Positions 1 to 6,799 are shown, numbered from the stretch's first letter. The stretch: 6,881 nucleotides of DNA from Bacteroidales bacterium (GCA_004558865.1 SFCY01000119.1:1-6881), one strand, 5' to 3'. The notes: a model not told the origin generated them from the sequence alone. Numbers and translations are program-made.

Positions 1-1
1 T

Positions 2-40
2 CGGAGCAAGCCGGCTACGGAGAAGAAACAACGGGCGTAG
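2..40 (+). CDS. C-terminal end of an unidentified protein (partial)
   Basis: Reading from base 2 gives a short basic tail, RSKPATEKKQRA, ending in TAG at 38-40. The stop sits directly against the stem of an intrinsic terminator that begins at 41, which is why this frame is preferred over the other two; those run through the terminator to stops after position 80. Twelve codons are too few to identify a family. A lysine- and arginine-rich tail would fit many RNA-binding or ribosome-associated proteins, but that is only compatibility. The gene would run in from the left edge and converge on topB. Confidence 0.35.
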   Translation, partial: RSKPATEKKQRA

Positions 41-64
41 CCCTTGCATCGCAGCAAGGGTTTT
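41..64 (+). terminator. Intrinsic terminator of the upstream + strand gene
   Basis: CCCTTGC (41-47) pairs perfectly with GCAAGGG (54-60) around the 6-nt loop ATCGCA, and TTTT (61-64) follows, with a second run of five T a few bases later. A 7-bp GC-rich stem plus a T tract is the classic rho-independent form. It follows directly on the TAG at 38-40, so it most likely ends the gene entering from the left. Confidence 0.8.
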
Positions 65-149
65 ACTGGTTTTTGTTACAATAGAATCCTAAATTCAACC
101 GCAACTTTCTCTCACCATGAATCCACGGAAAATATATGGTGTTTTGGCT

Positions 150-217
150 CGCAGATAGCGCAGAATACGCAGATTTCATCTGTTTCCGAGAAATCTGCGG
201 AATCTGCGGAATCTGCG
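150..217. repeat. Long imperfect palindrome of CTGCGGAAT-type units
   Basis: The arms 150-177 and 190-217 are reverse complements at 24 of 28 positions, around a 12-base loop. The inner 10 bp (168-177 with 190-199, CGCAGATTTC/GAAATCTGCG) are perfect. The right arm holds three successive copies of an AATCTGCG unit at a 9-bp spacing; the left arm carries the same units in reverse. The element lies between the 3' ends of two converging genes. No T tract follows on either strand, so it is not a textbook terminator, though the RNA hairpin could still protect or end transcripts. From memory, 'cgcagatt'-type elements are dispersed between genes in many Bacteroidales genomes; that recollection is unchecked here. 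The rest of the gap (65-149 and 218-268) shows no gene or clear motif. Confidence 0.7.
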
Positions 218-268
218 TGGGAAATAGCCAGGTTCCTGCTCCGTCCTCTCAAGCCGCTACGGGGCCTA

Positions 269-2368
269 TCACTGTGCGGAGAAAGGAAGACGGAAAGCGC
301 ACTCCTTGTAGCGGCTACACCCGTATGCCGTGCGCCCTTTGATGATGGTGCCTTTGCCGCAGAGGGGACAAGGCTGGCCTATGAGGCTGTCGGAGGGAAC
401 CAAGTGCAGCGCGGCAGAGGAGGAGGCTTTGGATTTCCTCTCCGCCTGGGGCTTACTGGCGGCGGCAGACTTCTTGGAGGAGGCTCTCTTCTTGGCAGGT
501 TTCAGGTCGTCGTCGCTGACGAGGGTGATGGTGGACGGCGAGTTGTCGCTCAATACGTCGTGCACAATCTTGTTGATTTGTTCCTTCAGACCGTTGATGA
601 ACTCGGCGGGATCGAACCCGCCATGCTCTATGTCGCGCAGCTTCTTCTCCCAGATGCCCGTCAACTCACAACTGGTGAGGAGCTTCTCCTTGATCACGTC
701 GATGAGTTCTATCCCCGTTGGGGTGGCCACCAGGTTCTTGCGCTGCCTGCGGATGTAGTGGCGCTTGAAGAGCGTCTCGATGATTCCCGCGCGGCTTGAG
801 GGCCGTCCTATCCCGTTCTCCTTCAAGGCGGCGCGCAGCTCCTCATCCTCCACAAACTTTCCAGCCGTCTCCATGGCCCGGAGAAGCGTGGCCTCGGTGT
901 AGTATTTGGGCGGAGTGGTCTGCTTCTCGGTCAGCGTGGGCTTGTGGGGGCCGCTCTCTCCCTTGACGAAAGCCGGCAGCGTGCGCTCCTCGTCGTCTCG
1001 CCGTTCCTCTTCGTCGTGGGCGTCCGAGTTTTGGCTGGAGGCTGTGGCGCCATAGACCACGCGCCATCCCGGCTTGAGAATCTCCTTGCCCGAGACCTTG
1101 AACTCCACGTTTTCCACCCTGCCCAATATGGTGGTGGTGGCAAACTCGCAGTCGGGATAGAAGGCGGCGATGAAACGACGCACGATGAGGTCGTAGACAT
1201 TCTGTTCCATGTCGGTGAGACCCATGGAGGGAACACCAGTGGGAATGATGGCGTGGTGGTCGGTGACCTTGGAGGAATCGAACACCCGCTTGCTCTTGGG
1301 CAGATTCTTGCTGATGGAGGCGAGACCCTTCACCAATTCGGCGTAGGGGAAGCCGCCACCGACGCGCGACTTGAACACCCCGTTCAGAATGCCAGGACAC
1401 TTGGGATAGATGTCGTCGCTCAGATAGGTGGTGTCAACACGCGGATAAGTGGTGAGCTTCTTCTCGTAGAGGCCCTGGATGAGGTTGAGTGTGATCTCGG
1501 CCGAATAGCCGAACTTGCGGTTGCAGTCCACCTGCAGCGAGGTGAGGTCGTAGAGCTGTTTGGGCTGCTCGCGTCCTTTCTTCTTCTGCACGTCGGTCAC
1601 GGTGAAGGGCTTTCCCTCAATGGTGGAGAAAGCCCGCTCGCCCTCCTCCTTGGAGTTGAAGCGGCCTTTGGTGGCGGTGAAGAGCGTGTCGCGATAGACT
1701 GTGGCCAGAACCCAATAGGGCTCTGGCTTGAAATTGTCGATTTCCTTCTGGCGGTTGACGATGAGCGCCAACGTGGGGGTCTGCACACGGCCGATGCTCA
1801 ACACTTGGTGGCGGCCACGGTTGTTGCCATACTTGAGCGTGTAGAGGCGGGTGCAGTTCATGCCGAGAATCCAGTCGCCGATGGCGCGGCTCAGGCCGGC
1901 AAGATAAAGATTGTCGTATTGCTGCTCGTCCTTGAGTTTGGCGAAACCCTCCCTGATGGCCTCATCGGTCATGGAGGAAATCCACAACCGCTTGACGGGA
2001 CACTTCACGTTGGCCTTCTGCATCACCCACCGCTGGATGAGCTCGCCCTCCTGCCCGGCATCACCGCAATTGACAATGCTGTCGGCATGGGCATAAAGTC
2101 TCTCGATGACACCAAACTGCCTTTTGATTCCCTCGTCGTCGATGAGTTTGATGGCAAAGCGCTGGGGAAGCATGGGAAGCTGCCCAAAGCTCCAATGCTT
2201 CCACAGCGGCGTGTAGTCGTCGGGCTCCTTCAGCTCGCAAAGGTGGCCGAAGGTCCAGGTCACTTGGTAACCATTGCCCTCCATATATCCCTGATGCTGC
2301 TGGTTGGCTCCCAAAATACGCGCTATATCGCGCGCCACACTTGGTTTCTCTGCTATGCAAACTATCAT
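269..2368 (-). CDS. topB: DNA topoisomerase III (type IA)
   Basis: The 699-residue protein relaxes or decatenates DNA by cutting one strand through a 5'-phosphotyrosine bond. The TOPRIM domain opens at the N-terminus with AEKPSVA (metal-site Glu7) and continues to GDAGQEGEL at 102-110. The toroid core carries SIGRVQTPTL at 191-200, the catalytic tyrosine in TTYPR (Tyr308), TDHHAIIPTG near 369-378 and NGIGRPSSRAGII near 518-530. An acidic stretch, unlike the surrounding core, lies at about 448-462. The tail has a Lys/Ala/Ser-rich linker (about 622-655) and one zinc ribbon (Cys667, Cys670, Cys684, Cys690). The length is somewhat above E. coli TopB (about 650), mainly because of this tail. The second acidic residue of the usual DxD motif is Gly105; a DAGxEGE form is known among TopB proteins. 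The ATG at 2366-2368 places the AEKP motif at the expected distance from the start. The gene is divergent from lutA and looks monocistronic. Confidence 0.96.
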   Translation of the reverse strand: MIVCIAEKPSVARDIARILGANQQHQGYMEGNGYQVTWTFGHLCELKEPDDYTPLWKHWSFGQLPMLPQRFAIKLIDDEGIKRQFGVIERLYAHADSIVNCGDAGQEGELIQRWVMQKANVKCPVKRLWISSMTDEAIREGFAKLKDEQQYDNLYLAGLSRAIGDWILGMNCTRLYTLKYGNNRGRHQVLSIGRVQTPTLALIVNRQKEIDNFKPEPYWVLATVYRDTLFTATKGRFNSKEEGERAFSTIEGKPFTVTDVQKKKGREQPKQLYDLTSLQVDCNRKFGYSAEITLNLIQGLYEKKLTTYPRVDTTYLSDDIYPKCPGILNGVFKSRVGGGFPYAELVKGLASISKNLPKSKRVFDSSKVTDHHAIIPTGVPSMGLTDMEQNVYDLIVRRFIAAFYPDCEFATTTILGRVENVEFKVSGKEILKPGWRVVYGATASSQNSDAHDEEERRDDEERTLPAFVKGESGPHKPTLTEKQTTPPKYYTEATLLRAMETAGKFVEDEELRAALKENGIGRPSSRAGIIETLFKRHYIRRQRKNLVATPTGIELIDVIKEKLLTSCELTGIWEKKLRDIEHGGFDPAEFINGLKEQINKIVHDVLSDNSPSTITLVSDDDLKPAKKRASSKKSAAASKPQAERKSKASSSAALHLVPSDSLIGQPCPLCGKGTIIKGRTAYGCSRYKECAFRLPFSAQ

Positions 2369-2387
2369 CCTTATCTGTTTTGGCCTA

Positions 2388-2418
2388 CAAAGTTAGTGGA
2401 AATCGGGCGAAGAACAAA
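2388..2418 (-). promoter_or_regulatory. topB promoter (Bacteroidota type)
   Basis: On the - strand TAACTTTG (2395-2388) matches the Bacteroidota -7 consensus TAnnTTTG, and TTTG (2418-2415) matches the -33 box with a 19-bp spacer, the usual spacing. Transcription would begin near 2381, leaving a leader of about a dozen bases before the topB ATG. The bases just before the ATG (GATAAGG) offer only a weak Shine-Dalgarno match, as is common in this phylum. The call rests on motif match and position only. Confidence 0.7.
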
Positions 2419-2422
2419 ATAA
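2405..2422. repeat. Left copy of an 18-bp imperfect direct repeat
   Basis: GGGCGAAGAACAAAATAA here is repeated at 2590-2607 as GGGCGGAGAACAAAAAAA, identical at 16 of 18 positions. A looser similarity (GTGG..AA) extends to the left of both copies. The pair brackets the operator-like array. This copy contains the topB -33 box; the other has no matching -7 box at the right distance, so it is not a second topB promoter. Confidence 0.55.
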
Positions 2423-2464
2423 CCTTGCGTGTTTTTACAACGAAGCATCCTCTGCCTAAGTTGT

Positions 2465-2544
2465 GTGTCAGTTGTCACAGACTATCGTGTCAGTTGCCAC
2501 GGACTATCGTGACAACTGACACAGACTATCGTGACAGTTGCCAC
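2465..2544. repeat. Array of four 14-bp dyads, GTGnCAnnTGnCAC, at a 22-bp period
   Basis: Copies lie at 2465-2478, 2487-2500, 2509-2522 and 2531-2544. The three 8-bp spacers are AGACTATC, GGACTATC and AGACTATC. All four copies keep GTG, CA, TG and CAC in mirror symmetry; changes fall only at positions 4, 7, 8 and 11. Copy 3 is the exact reverse complement of copy 1, which makes a perfect 15-bp inverted repeat between 2464-2478 and 2509-2523. The 22-bp period would place bound proteins on about the same face of the helix. The array lies between the divergent topB and lutA promoters, roughly 46 bp from the topB -33 box and 100 bp from the lutA -7 box. It could be a phased operator array or a dispersed minisatellite; no unique spacers are present, so it is not CRISPR. 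Confidence 0.8.
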
Positions 2545-2580
2545 ACATTTTGCGTAGGCGCAAAGCACTTGTAAGTGTGG
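2541..2580. repeat. Nested hairpin-forming segment after the dyad array
   Basis: CCACAC (2541-2546) is the reverse complement of GTGTGG (2575-2580). Between them are two smaller perfect hairpins: TTTGCG-TAGG-CGCAAA (2549-2564) and CACTT-GT-AAGTG (2566-2577). The last overlaps the outer right arm, so the folds exclude each other in part. The outer left arm overlaps the last dyad of the array. No T tract follows. The role is unknown; this may be part of the same repeat element. Confidence 0.45.
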
Positions 2581-2589
2581 GAACAATTT

Positions 2590-2607
2590 GGGCGGAGAAC
2601 AAAAAAA
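2590..2607. repeat. Right copy of the 18-bp imperfect direct repeat
   Basis: This is the partner of 2405-2422, in the same orientation, 185 bp further on, with 16 of 18 bases identical. Together the two copies enclose the dyad array and the nested hairpins. They could mark a local duplication, or the ends of an inserted segment, though they are longer and less exact than most target-site duplications. Confidence 0.55.
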
Positions 2608-2644
2608 TCACAGAGGAAAACTATCCAATAAGCAATATTTTGAG

Positions 2645-2652
2645 TAAATTTG
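2645..2652 (+). promoter_or_regulatory. Probable -7 box of the lutABC promoter
   Basis: TAAATTTG matches the Bacteroidota -7 consensus TAnnTTTG and ends 21 bases before the lutA ATG. No TTTG is found 19-21 bp upstream, so the -33 element is missing or weak. That would suit a promoter needing an activator, but this is inference. The leader is short and A-rich, with no clear Shine-Dalgarno sequence. Confidence 0.5.
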
Positions 2653-2673
2653 CAGGGTAGAAAAGAAAAAACG

Positions 2674-3407
2674 ATGAGAATTGGACTTTTTATCCCTTGT
2701 TATGTTGACGCGCTCTATCCGCACGTGGGACAGGCCACATACGCCCTGCTCCGCCACTACGGTCTGGACGTGGACTACCCCGAGCGGCAAACCTGCTGCG
2801 GACAACCCATGGCGAACGGCGGTTTTGAGAGAATGTCGAAACGCCTGGCCAACAACTTCGACCAGCTCTTCGCGACTTACGACTACGTGGTGGCCCCTTC
2901 GGCATCATGCGCGGCCTTTGTGCGATTCAACTATCCCGCCCTCCTGCCCGCCGGCCACGATTGCGCCGTGGAGAAGAAGACGATGGACGTAGTGGAGTTT
3001 CTTCACGACGTGCTGAAAGTGACCGAAGTGCCGGGAGTCTTCCCCCACATGGTGAGCGTACACAACAGCTGCCACGGCGTGCGCGAGTTGGGACTCAGCT
3101 CCCCCTCAGAGCGCAACATTCCTAAATTCAACAAGATTGTCGACTTGCTGCAGATGGTGAGGGGCATCACCGTGAGGCAGCCCGAGCGACCCGACGAATG
3201 CTGCGGCTTCGGTGGCATGTTCTCCGTGGAGGAGACTGCGGTGTCGCTGCGAATGGGAGAGGACAAGCTGGCACGCCACGAGGCCACCGGAGCCGAATAC
3301 GTCACAGGCCCCGACAGCAGCTGCCTGATGCATCTCGAAGGCATCGCACGCAGGGAGAAAAGGAACATCAAGTTCATTCACGTCGCAGAAATATTAGCAG
3401 CAGGACT

Positions 3408-3411
<4 letters not shown>
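2674..3411 (+). CDS. lutA: L-lactate utilisation protein LutA (CCG-domain Fe-S oxidoreductase subunit)
   Basis: This is a 245-residue cytoplasmic protein, close to the usual length (about 238) of LutA/LldE/YkgE. With LutB and LutC it oxidises L-lactate to pyruvate. It carries two cysteine-rich CCG domains of the kind found in heterodisulfide reductase and glycolate oxidase subunits: Cys9, Cys41-Cys42-Gly43 and Cys79 in the first, Cys133, Cys176-Cys177-Gly178 and Cys217 in the second. These would bind an iron-sulfur cluster. The opening MRIGLFIPCYVD matches the family start, so the ATG at 2674 is chosen over an in-frame TTG at 2650, which overlaps the -7 box. The stop overlaps the lutB start as ATGA (3408-3411), implying translational coupling. 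LutA-type proteins also appear beside other oxidases, but the lutB-lutC context settles the name. Confidence 0.95.
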
Positions 3412-4780
<1,369 letters not shown>

Positions 4781-4784
<4 letters not shown>

Positions 4785-5362
4785 AGAAAGAAGAGCTTTT
4801 CAAAAAACTGCGCGACAACACCACGCTCCAATACGACATGCCGCTTGTCAACGTGAGGGGCATCCAATACAAGGACACCTACGCACAATTCAAGGCGATG
4901 TGCCGGCAGATGGGGGCCAACGTGGCCGAGGCCAACAAGACCGACGATCTGGACCAACTGCTGCGCAACCTCTATCCCGAGGCAAGGACCTTCGCCTCAA
5001 ACCTGCCCTTCATCCACCTGGCCACGAAGAACCCCGACACGGTGGAGGAGGCCGCAGAACTCAACGGCACCGACGTGGGCATCGTGATGGGGCAGACGGG
5101 AGTGGCGGAGAACGGCTGCATCTGGATTCCGCAGACCATGAAGGAGAAAGCCATCATGTTCATTTCTGAATACTTGGTCATCTTCATCGACCGTCAGGAC
5201 ATCGTGGACAACATGCACCAAGCCTACGCCCGAATCAAGATGGACCCGCGCTACAACTTCGGATCGTTCATCAGCGGCCCTTCCAAGACCGCCGACATCG
5301 AGCAGGCACTCGTCATGGGCGCCCAGGCCGCGCGCGGAGTGACGGTGGTGATTCTGCAATAA
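4781..5362 (+). CDS. lutC: L-lactate utilisation protein LutC (LUD domain)
   Basis: This 193-residue protein is the third subunit of the lactate oxidation complex, family LutC/YkgG. It consists almost wholly of one LUD domain. Recognisable stretches are TDVGIVMGQTGVAENG (97-112), SEYLVIFID (129-137) and GSFISGPSKTADIEQAL (161-177). The last is the family's most conserved part and shares its fold with the LutB N-terminus. There are no clustered cysteines, as expected. It is shorter than B. subtilis LutC (about 240), mostly at the N-terminus; short forms are common. The ATG at 4781 overlaps the lutB stop as ATGA and begins MKKEELFKKL; an earlier in-frame start at 4703 would lie inside lutB and add unrelated sequence. 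The overlap suggests the three subunits are made in a fixed ratio. Confidence 0.94.
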
Positions 5363-5381
5363 GGCATCCGCAAGAAACACT

Positions 5382-5416
5382 TGCCAGCCATGAAGGCGGA
5401 AATGGCTCATCCGGCA
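5382..5416 (+). other. Hairpin between lutC and the aldo/keto reductase gene
   Basis: AGCCAT (5386-5391) pairs with ATGGCT (5402-5407) around a 10-nt loop, and TGCC (5382-5385) can pair with GGCA (5413-5416) across a 5-nt bulge. No T tract follows, so it does not look like a terminator. It could be an RNA processing or stability element that sets reductase expression apart from lutABC, or it may be chance in a GC-rich gap. Confidence 0.3.
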
Positions 5417-5456
5417 GACACGCCATCGCCCCGCCCCCTATGCTGGCATATCACCC

Positions 5457-5463
5457 AAAAGGA
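5457..5463 (+). promoter_or_regulatory. Ribosome binding site of the aldo/keto reductase gene
   Basis: AAAAGGA lies 7 bases before the ATG at 5471. It is the clearest Shine-Dalgarno match in the window and fixes the start there, rather than at the in-frame upstream ATGs (5390, 5402), which would add unrelated residues before the family's N-terminus. Confidence 0.65.
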
Positions 5464-5470
5464 ACACAAG

Positions 5471-6322
5471 ATGAAAACAAGTTTCCAACTAAGCAACGGC
5501 GTGGAGCTGCCAGCCATCGGTTTTGGCACGTGGCGGGCCACGGGAGAGGAAGCCCAGCAGGCTGTGAGGACAGCCATCGAATGCGGCTACCGACTCATCG
5601 ACACCGCCGCAGTATACAAGAACGAAGCTTTCGTGGGCAACGCCATCAACGACTGCCTCAGCCGCGGCGTAGTGAGACGCGAGGAACTGTATGTGACCAG
5701 CAAAGTGTGGAACACCTGCCGCGGCTACGACAAGACAATCGCGGCCTTCAGGCAGACTCTGGCCGACCTGCGTTTGGACTACCTCGACCTCTACCTCATC
5801 CACTGGCCCGCCTCTCCCCACCAGTTTGGCAACTGGCGGCAAATCAACGCCGAGACGTGGCGCGCCTTGGAGACGCTCTATCGTGACGGACTCGTGAAGA
5901 GCATCGGACTGAGCAACTTCTACATCCACCACATGGACCCGCTGATGCAGACGGCGACAGTGAGGCCCATGGTCGACCAGCTGGAAATACACCCCGGACA
6001 CGCACAAAAGGATAATGTGGAATGGTGCCACGACAACGACATCGTGGTGGAGGCTTGGCGGCCTTTGGGCAAAGGGGCGCTCCTCTCCCACCCCATCGTC
6101 GAGGATGTGGCCTCGCACCATCCCGGCCACACCACCGCACAAATCCTGCTGCGCTGGCTCCTGCAACAAGACATCCTGCCGCTGCCCAAATCAATCACGC
6201 CAGAGAGAATACGACAGAACCTCGACTGCCTCGACTTCGAGCTGAGCGAGGAAGAGATAAATGCCATCTCGCAAGTGGAGCCCAATGGCGGAGTGGAACA
6301 ACCCGACGAGGTTGACTTCTAA
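5471..6322 (+). CDS. Aldo/keto reductase (2,5-diketo-D-gluconate reductase-like)
   Basis: This 283-residue soluble enzyme is of normal AKR length and should reduce an aldehyde or ketone with NAD(P)H in the cytoplasm. The (beta/alpha)8 barrel starts with LSNGVELPAIGFGTW. The catalytic tetrad is complete: Asp44 and Tyr49 (in LIDTAAVYKNE), Lys78 (LYVTSKVWN) and His111 (DLYLIHWP). GLSNF and the cofactor-binding LPKSITPERIRQN (Lys240, Arg246) are present. The closest well-known groups are the bacterial AKR5-type reductases, which act on 2,5-diketo-D-gluconate, methylglyoxal or other small carbonyls; the substrate cannot be read from the sequence. The gene follows lutC by 108 bp on the same strand with no promoter box or terminator seen between, so it is probably co-transcribed. 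A role with lactate, for instance removing methylglyoxal, is inference from position alone. Confidence 0.93.
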   Translation: MKTSFQLSNGVELPAIGFGTWRATGEEAQQAVRTAIECGYRLIDTAAVYKNEAFVGNAINDCLSRGVVRREELYVTSKVWNTCRGYDKTIAAFRQTLADLRLDYLDLYLIHWPASPHQFGNWRQINAETWRALETLYRDGLVKSIGLSNFYIHHMDPLMQTATVRPMVDQLEIHPGHAQKDNVEWCHDNDIVVEAWRPLGKGALLSHPIVEDVASHHPGHTTAQILLRWLLQQDILPLPKSITPERIRQNLDCLDFELSEEEINAISQVEPNGGVEQPDEVDF

Positions 6323-6334
6323 CCTCCAAAGGTT
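6308..6334 (+). other. Competing small hairpins at the aldo/keto reductase stop codon
   Basis: AACCTC (6321-6326) can pair upstream with GAGGTT (6308-6313), or its first five bases AACCT (6321-6325) can pair downstream with AGGTT (6330-6334). AGGTTGAC also occurs twice. The stems are short and lack a T tract, so termination here is doubtful. Confidence 0.25.
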
Positions 6335-6403
6335 GACATTCAAGGCTGGTTCTATAAATTAGGTCGAGTCGTATTGGCATATTGCCCACCTTTTCTCGCC
6401 ATG

Positions 6404-6430
6404 GCAGAGTCCAAGCAAGCTTGGCTCTGC
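6404..6430. repeat. Strong 12-bp hairpin with one bulged T
   Basis: GCAGAG (6404-6409) and CCAAGC (6411-6416) pair with CTCTGC (6425-6430) and GCTTGG (6419-6424). T6410 is bulged and the turn is centred on AA (6417-6418). The stem is GC-rich and the strongest perfect-pairing structure in the right-hand gap. The run after it on the + strand (TCATTTGG) is not a proper T tract. It lies about 80 bp after the reductase stop, so it may still act as the 3' boundary of the lut-reductase transcript. Confidence 0.6.
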
Positions 6431-6470
6431 TCATTTGGCTTATCGAAAAGGTTTTGCAAGATATCGGGAT

Positions 6471-6531
6471 TCAAAACGTAAGTTGAAGAGGGAGTGTCGG
6501 GCTACACGACCGATGAGACTTGACGTTTTGA
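6471..6531. repeat. Inverted repeat TCAAAACGT...ACGTTTTGA with an inner stem
   Basis: TCAAAACGT (6471-6479) pairs perfectly with ACGTTTTGA (6523-6531). The pairing continues with AAGT (6480-6483) and ACTT (6518-6521) across a bulged G6522. Inside, GTCG (6496-6499) can pair with CGAC (6507-6510) around a 7-nt loop. The form would suit a folded RNA or the inverted ends of a tiny element. No gene is seen within. Confidence 0.45.
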
Positions 6532-6630
6532 GACCGATAGATGCAGAAGACGACCGAAACGACAACTGCACTTTATCGATTATTCTATAAGCCTAATCAC
6601 TATTGTCCACTTAAATCCTTTAACATTCGC

Positions 6631-6771
6631 TTAAACTGCCCGGCTCTGCTCAGCCTTTCCAGGAATGGTGCCCAAGGCTTTGCCAAGCTCCTGAACGCTT
6701 TGCTTGCACTGTACAAAGACATCCTTGCCGTTGATTGATAAAATTACGTTAAACTTTACGCCCTTTGACAT
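6631..6771 (-). pseudogene. 46-codon ORF like the N-terminus of a phage tail tape-measure protein
   Basis: On the - strand an ATG at 6771-6769 opens a reading frame that ends at TAA (6633-6631). It begins MSKGVKFNVILSINGKDVFV and continues with QCKQSVQELGKALGTIPGK. The pattern of a beta-strand opening, an INGK turn and then an amphipathic VQELGKALG helix resembles the first residues of Bacteroidota tail tape-measure proteins, as far as I can recall them; this was not checked by a search. Such proteins usually exceed several hundred residues, so this would be a remnant cut off after the first helix. Codon use looks like real coding sequence. No promoter box or Shine-Dalgarno sequence is seen upstream. 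It may instead be an unrelated small protein, or chance. Confidence 0.4.
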
Positions 6772-6791
6772 CGTTGTATCGATTTAATGTT

Positions 6792-6799
6792 TATTTTTG
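6792..6799 (+). promoter_or_regulatory. Probable -7 box for the gene at 6829
   Basis: TATTTTTG fits TAnnTTTG and lies 29 bases before the ATG at 6829. The nearest TTTG (6764-6767) is 24 bp upstream, longer than the usual 19-21, so the -33 box is uncertain. Confidence 0.4.

Larger units (their letters stand above)
6350..6590. repeat. Structured intergenic block bounded by TTCTATAA direct repeats
   Basis: TTCTATAA occurs at 6350-6357 and again at 6583-6590, in the same orientation. Between them are GGCA-TAT-TGCC (6376-6386), a strong hairpin (6404-6430) and an inverted repeat (6471-6483 with 6518-6531). No convincing gene is seen inside; the longest local reading is a 26-codon ORF (6401-6481) that simply contains the hairpin. 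The block could be a degenerate mobile element, a MITE-like sequence or a structured RNA. The 8-bp boundary repeat is AT-rich and could be chance. Confidence 0.4.

Noticed and set aside
944..2422. A 492-codon open frame on the + strand antisense to topB
   Set aside because: It is complementary to the clear topB coding sequence, its product shows no recognisable motif, and long antisense frames are common opposite GC-rich genes.
2465..2544. CRISPR array
   Set aside because: The 22-bp period leaves only 8-bp, nearly identical spacers; there are no unique spacers and no cas genes.
2341..2574. A 77-codon + strand ORF across the topB-lutA gap
   Set aside because: It overlaps the topB start antisense and then simply translates the tandem repeat; no start signal or protein character.
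2650..2673. lutA starting at the in-frame TTG at 2650
   Set aside because: That codon is inside the -7 box, and MRIGLFIPC from the ATG at 2674 is the family's usual beginning.
3198..3407. lutB starting upstream inside lutA
   Set aside because: The upstream residues are an out-of-frame reading of lutA; the ATG at 3408 gives the expected N-terminus and the ATGA overlap.
5390..5470. N-terminal extension of the aldo/keto reductase from in-frame upstream ATGs
   Set aside because: The added residues are unlike the family's N-terminus and lack a ribosome binding site, whereas AAAAGGA lies 7 bases before the ATG at 5471.
6401..6481. A 26-codon + strand ORF beginning MAESKQAWL
   Set aside because: It is short, lacks a ribosome binding site, and most of its first half is the 6404-6430 hairpin. 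Better read as non-coding structure, or at most a decayed remnant.
6541..6738. A 65-codon + strand ORF in the right-hand gap
   Set aside because: No start signal; it runs antisense to the more protein-like 46-codon - strand ORF and has no recognisable features.
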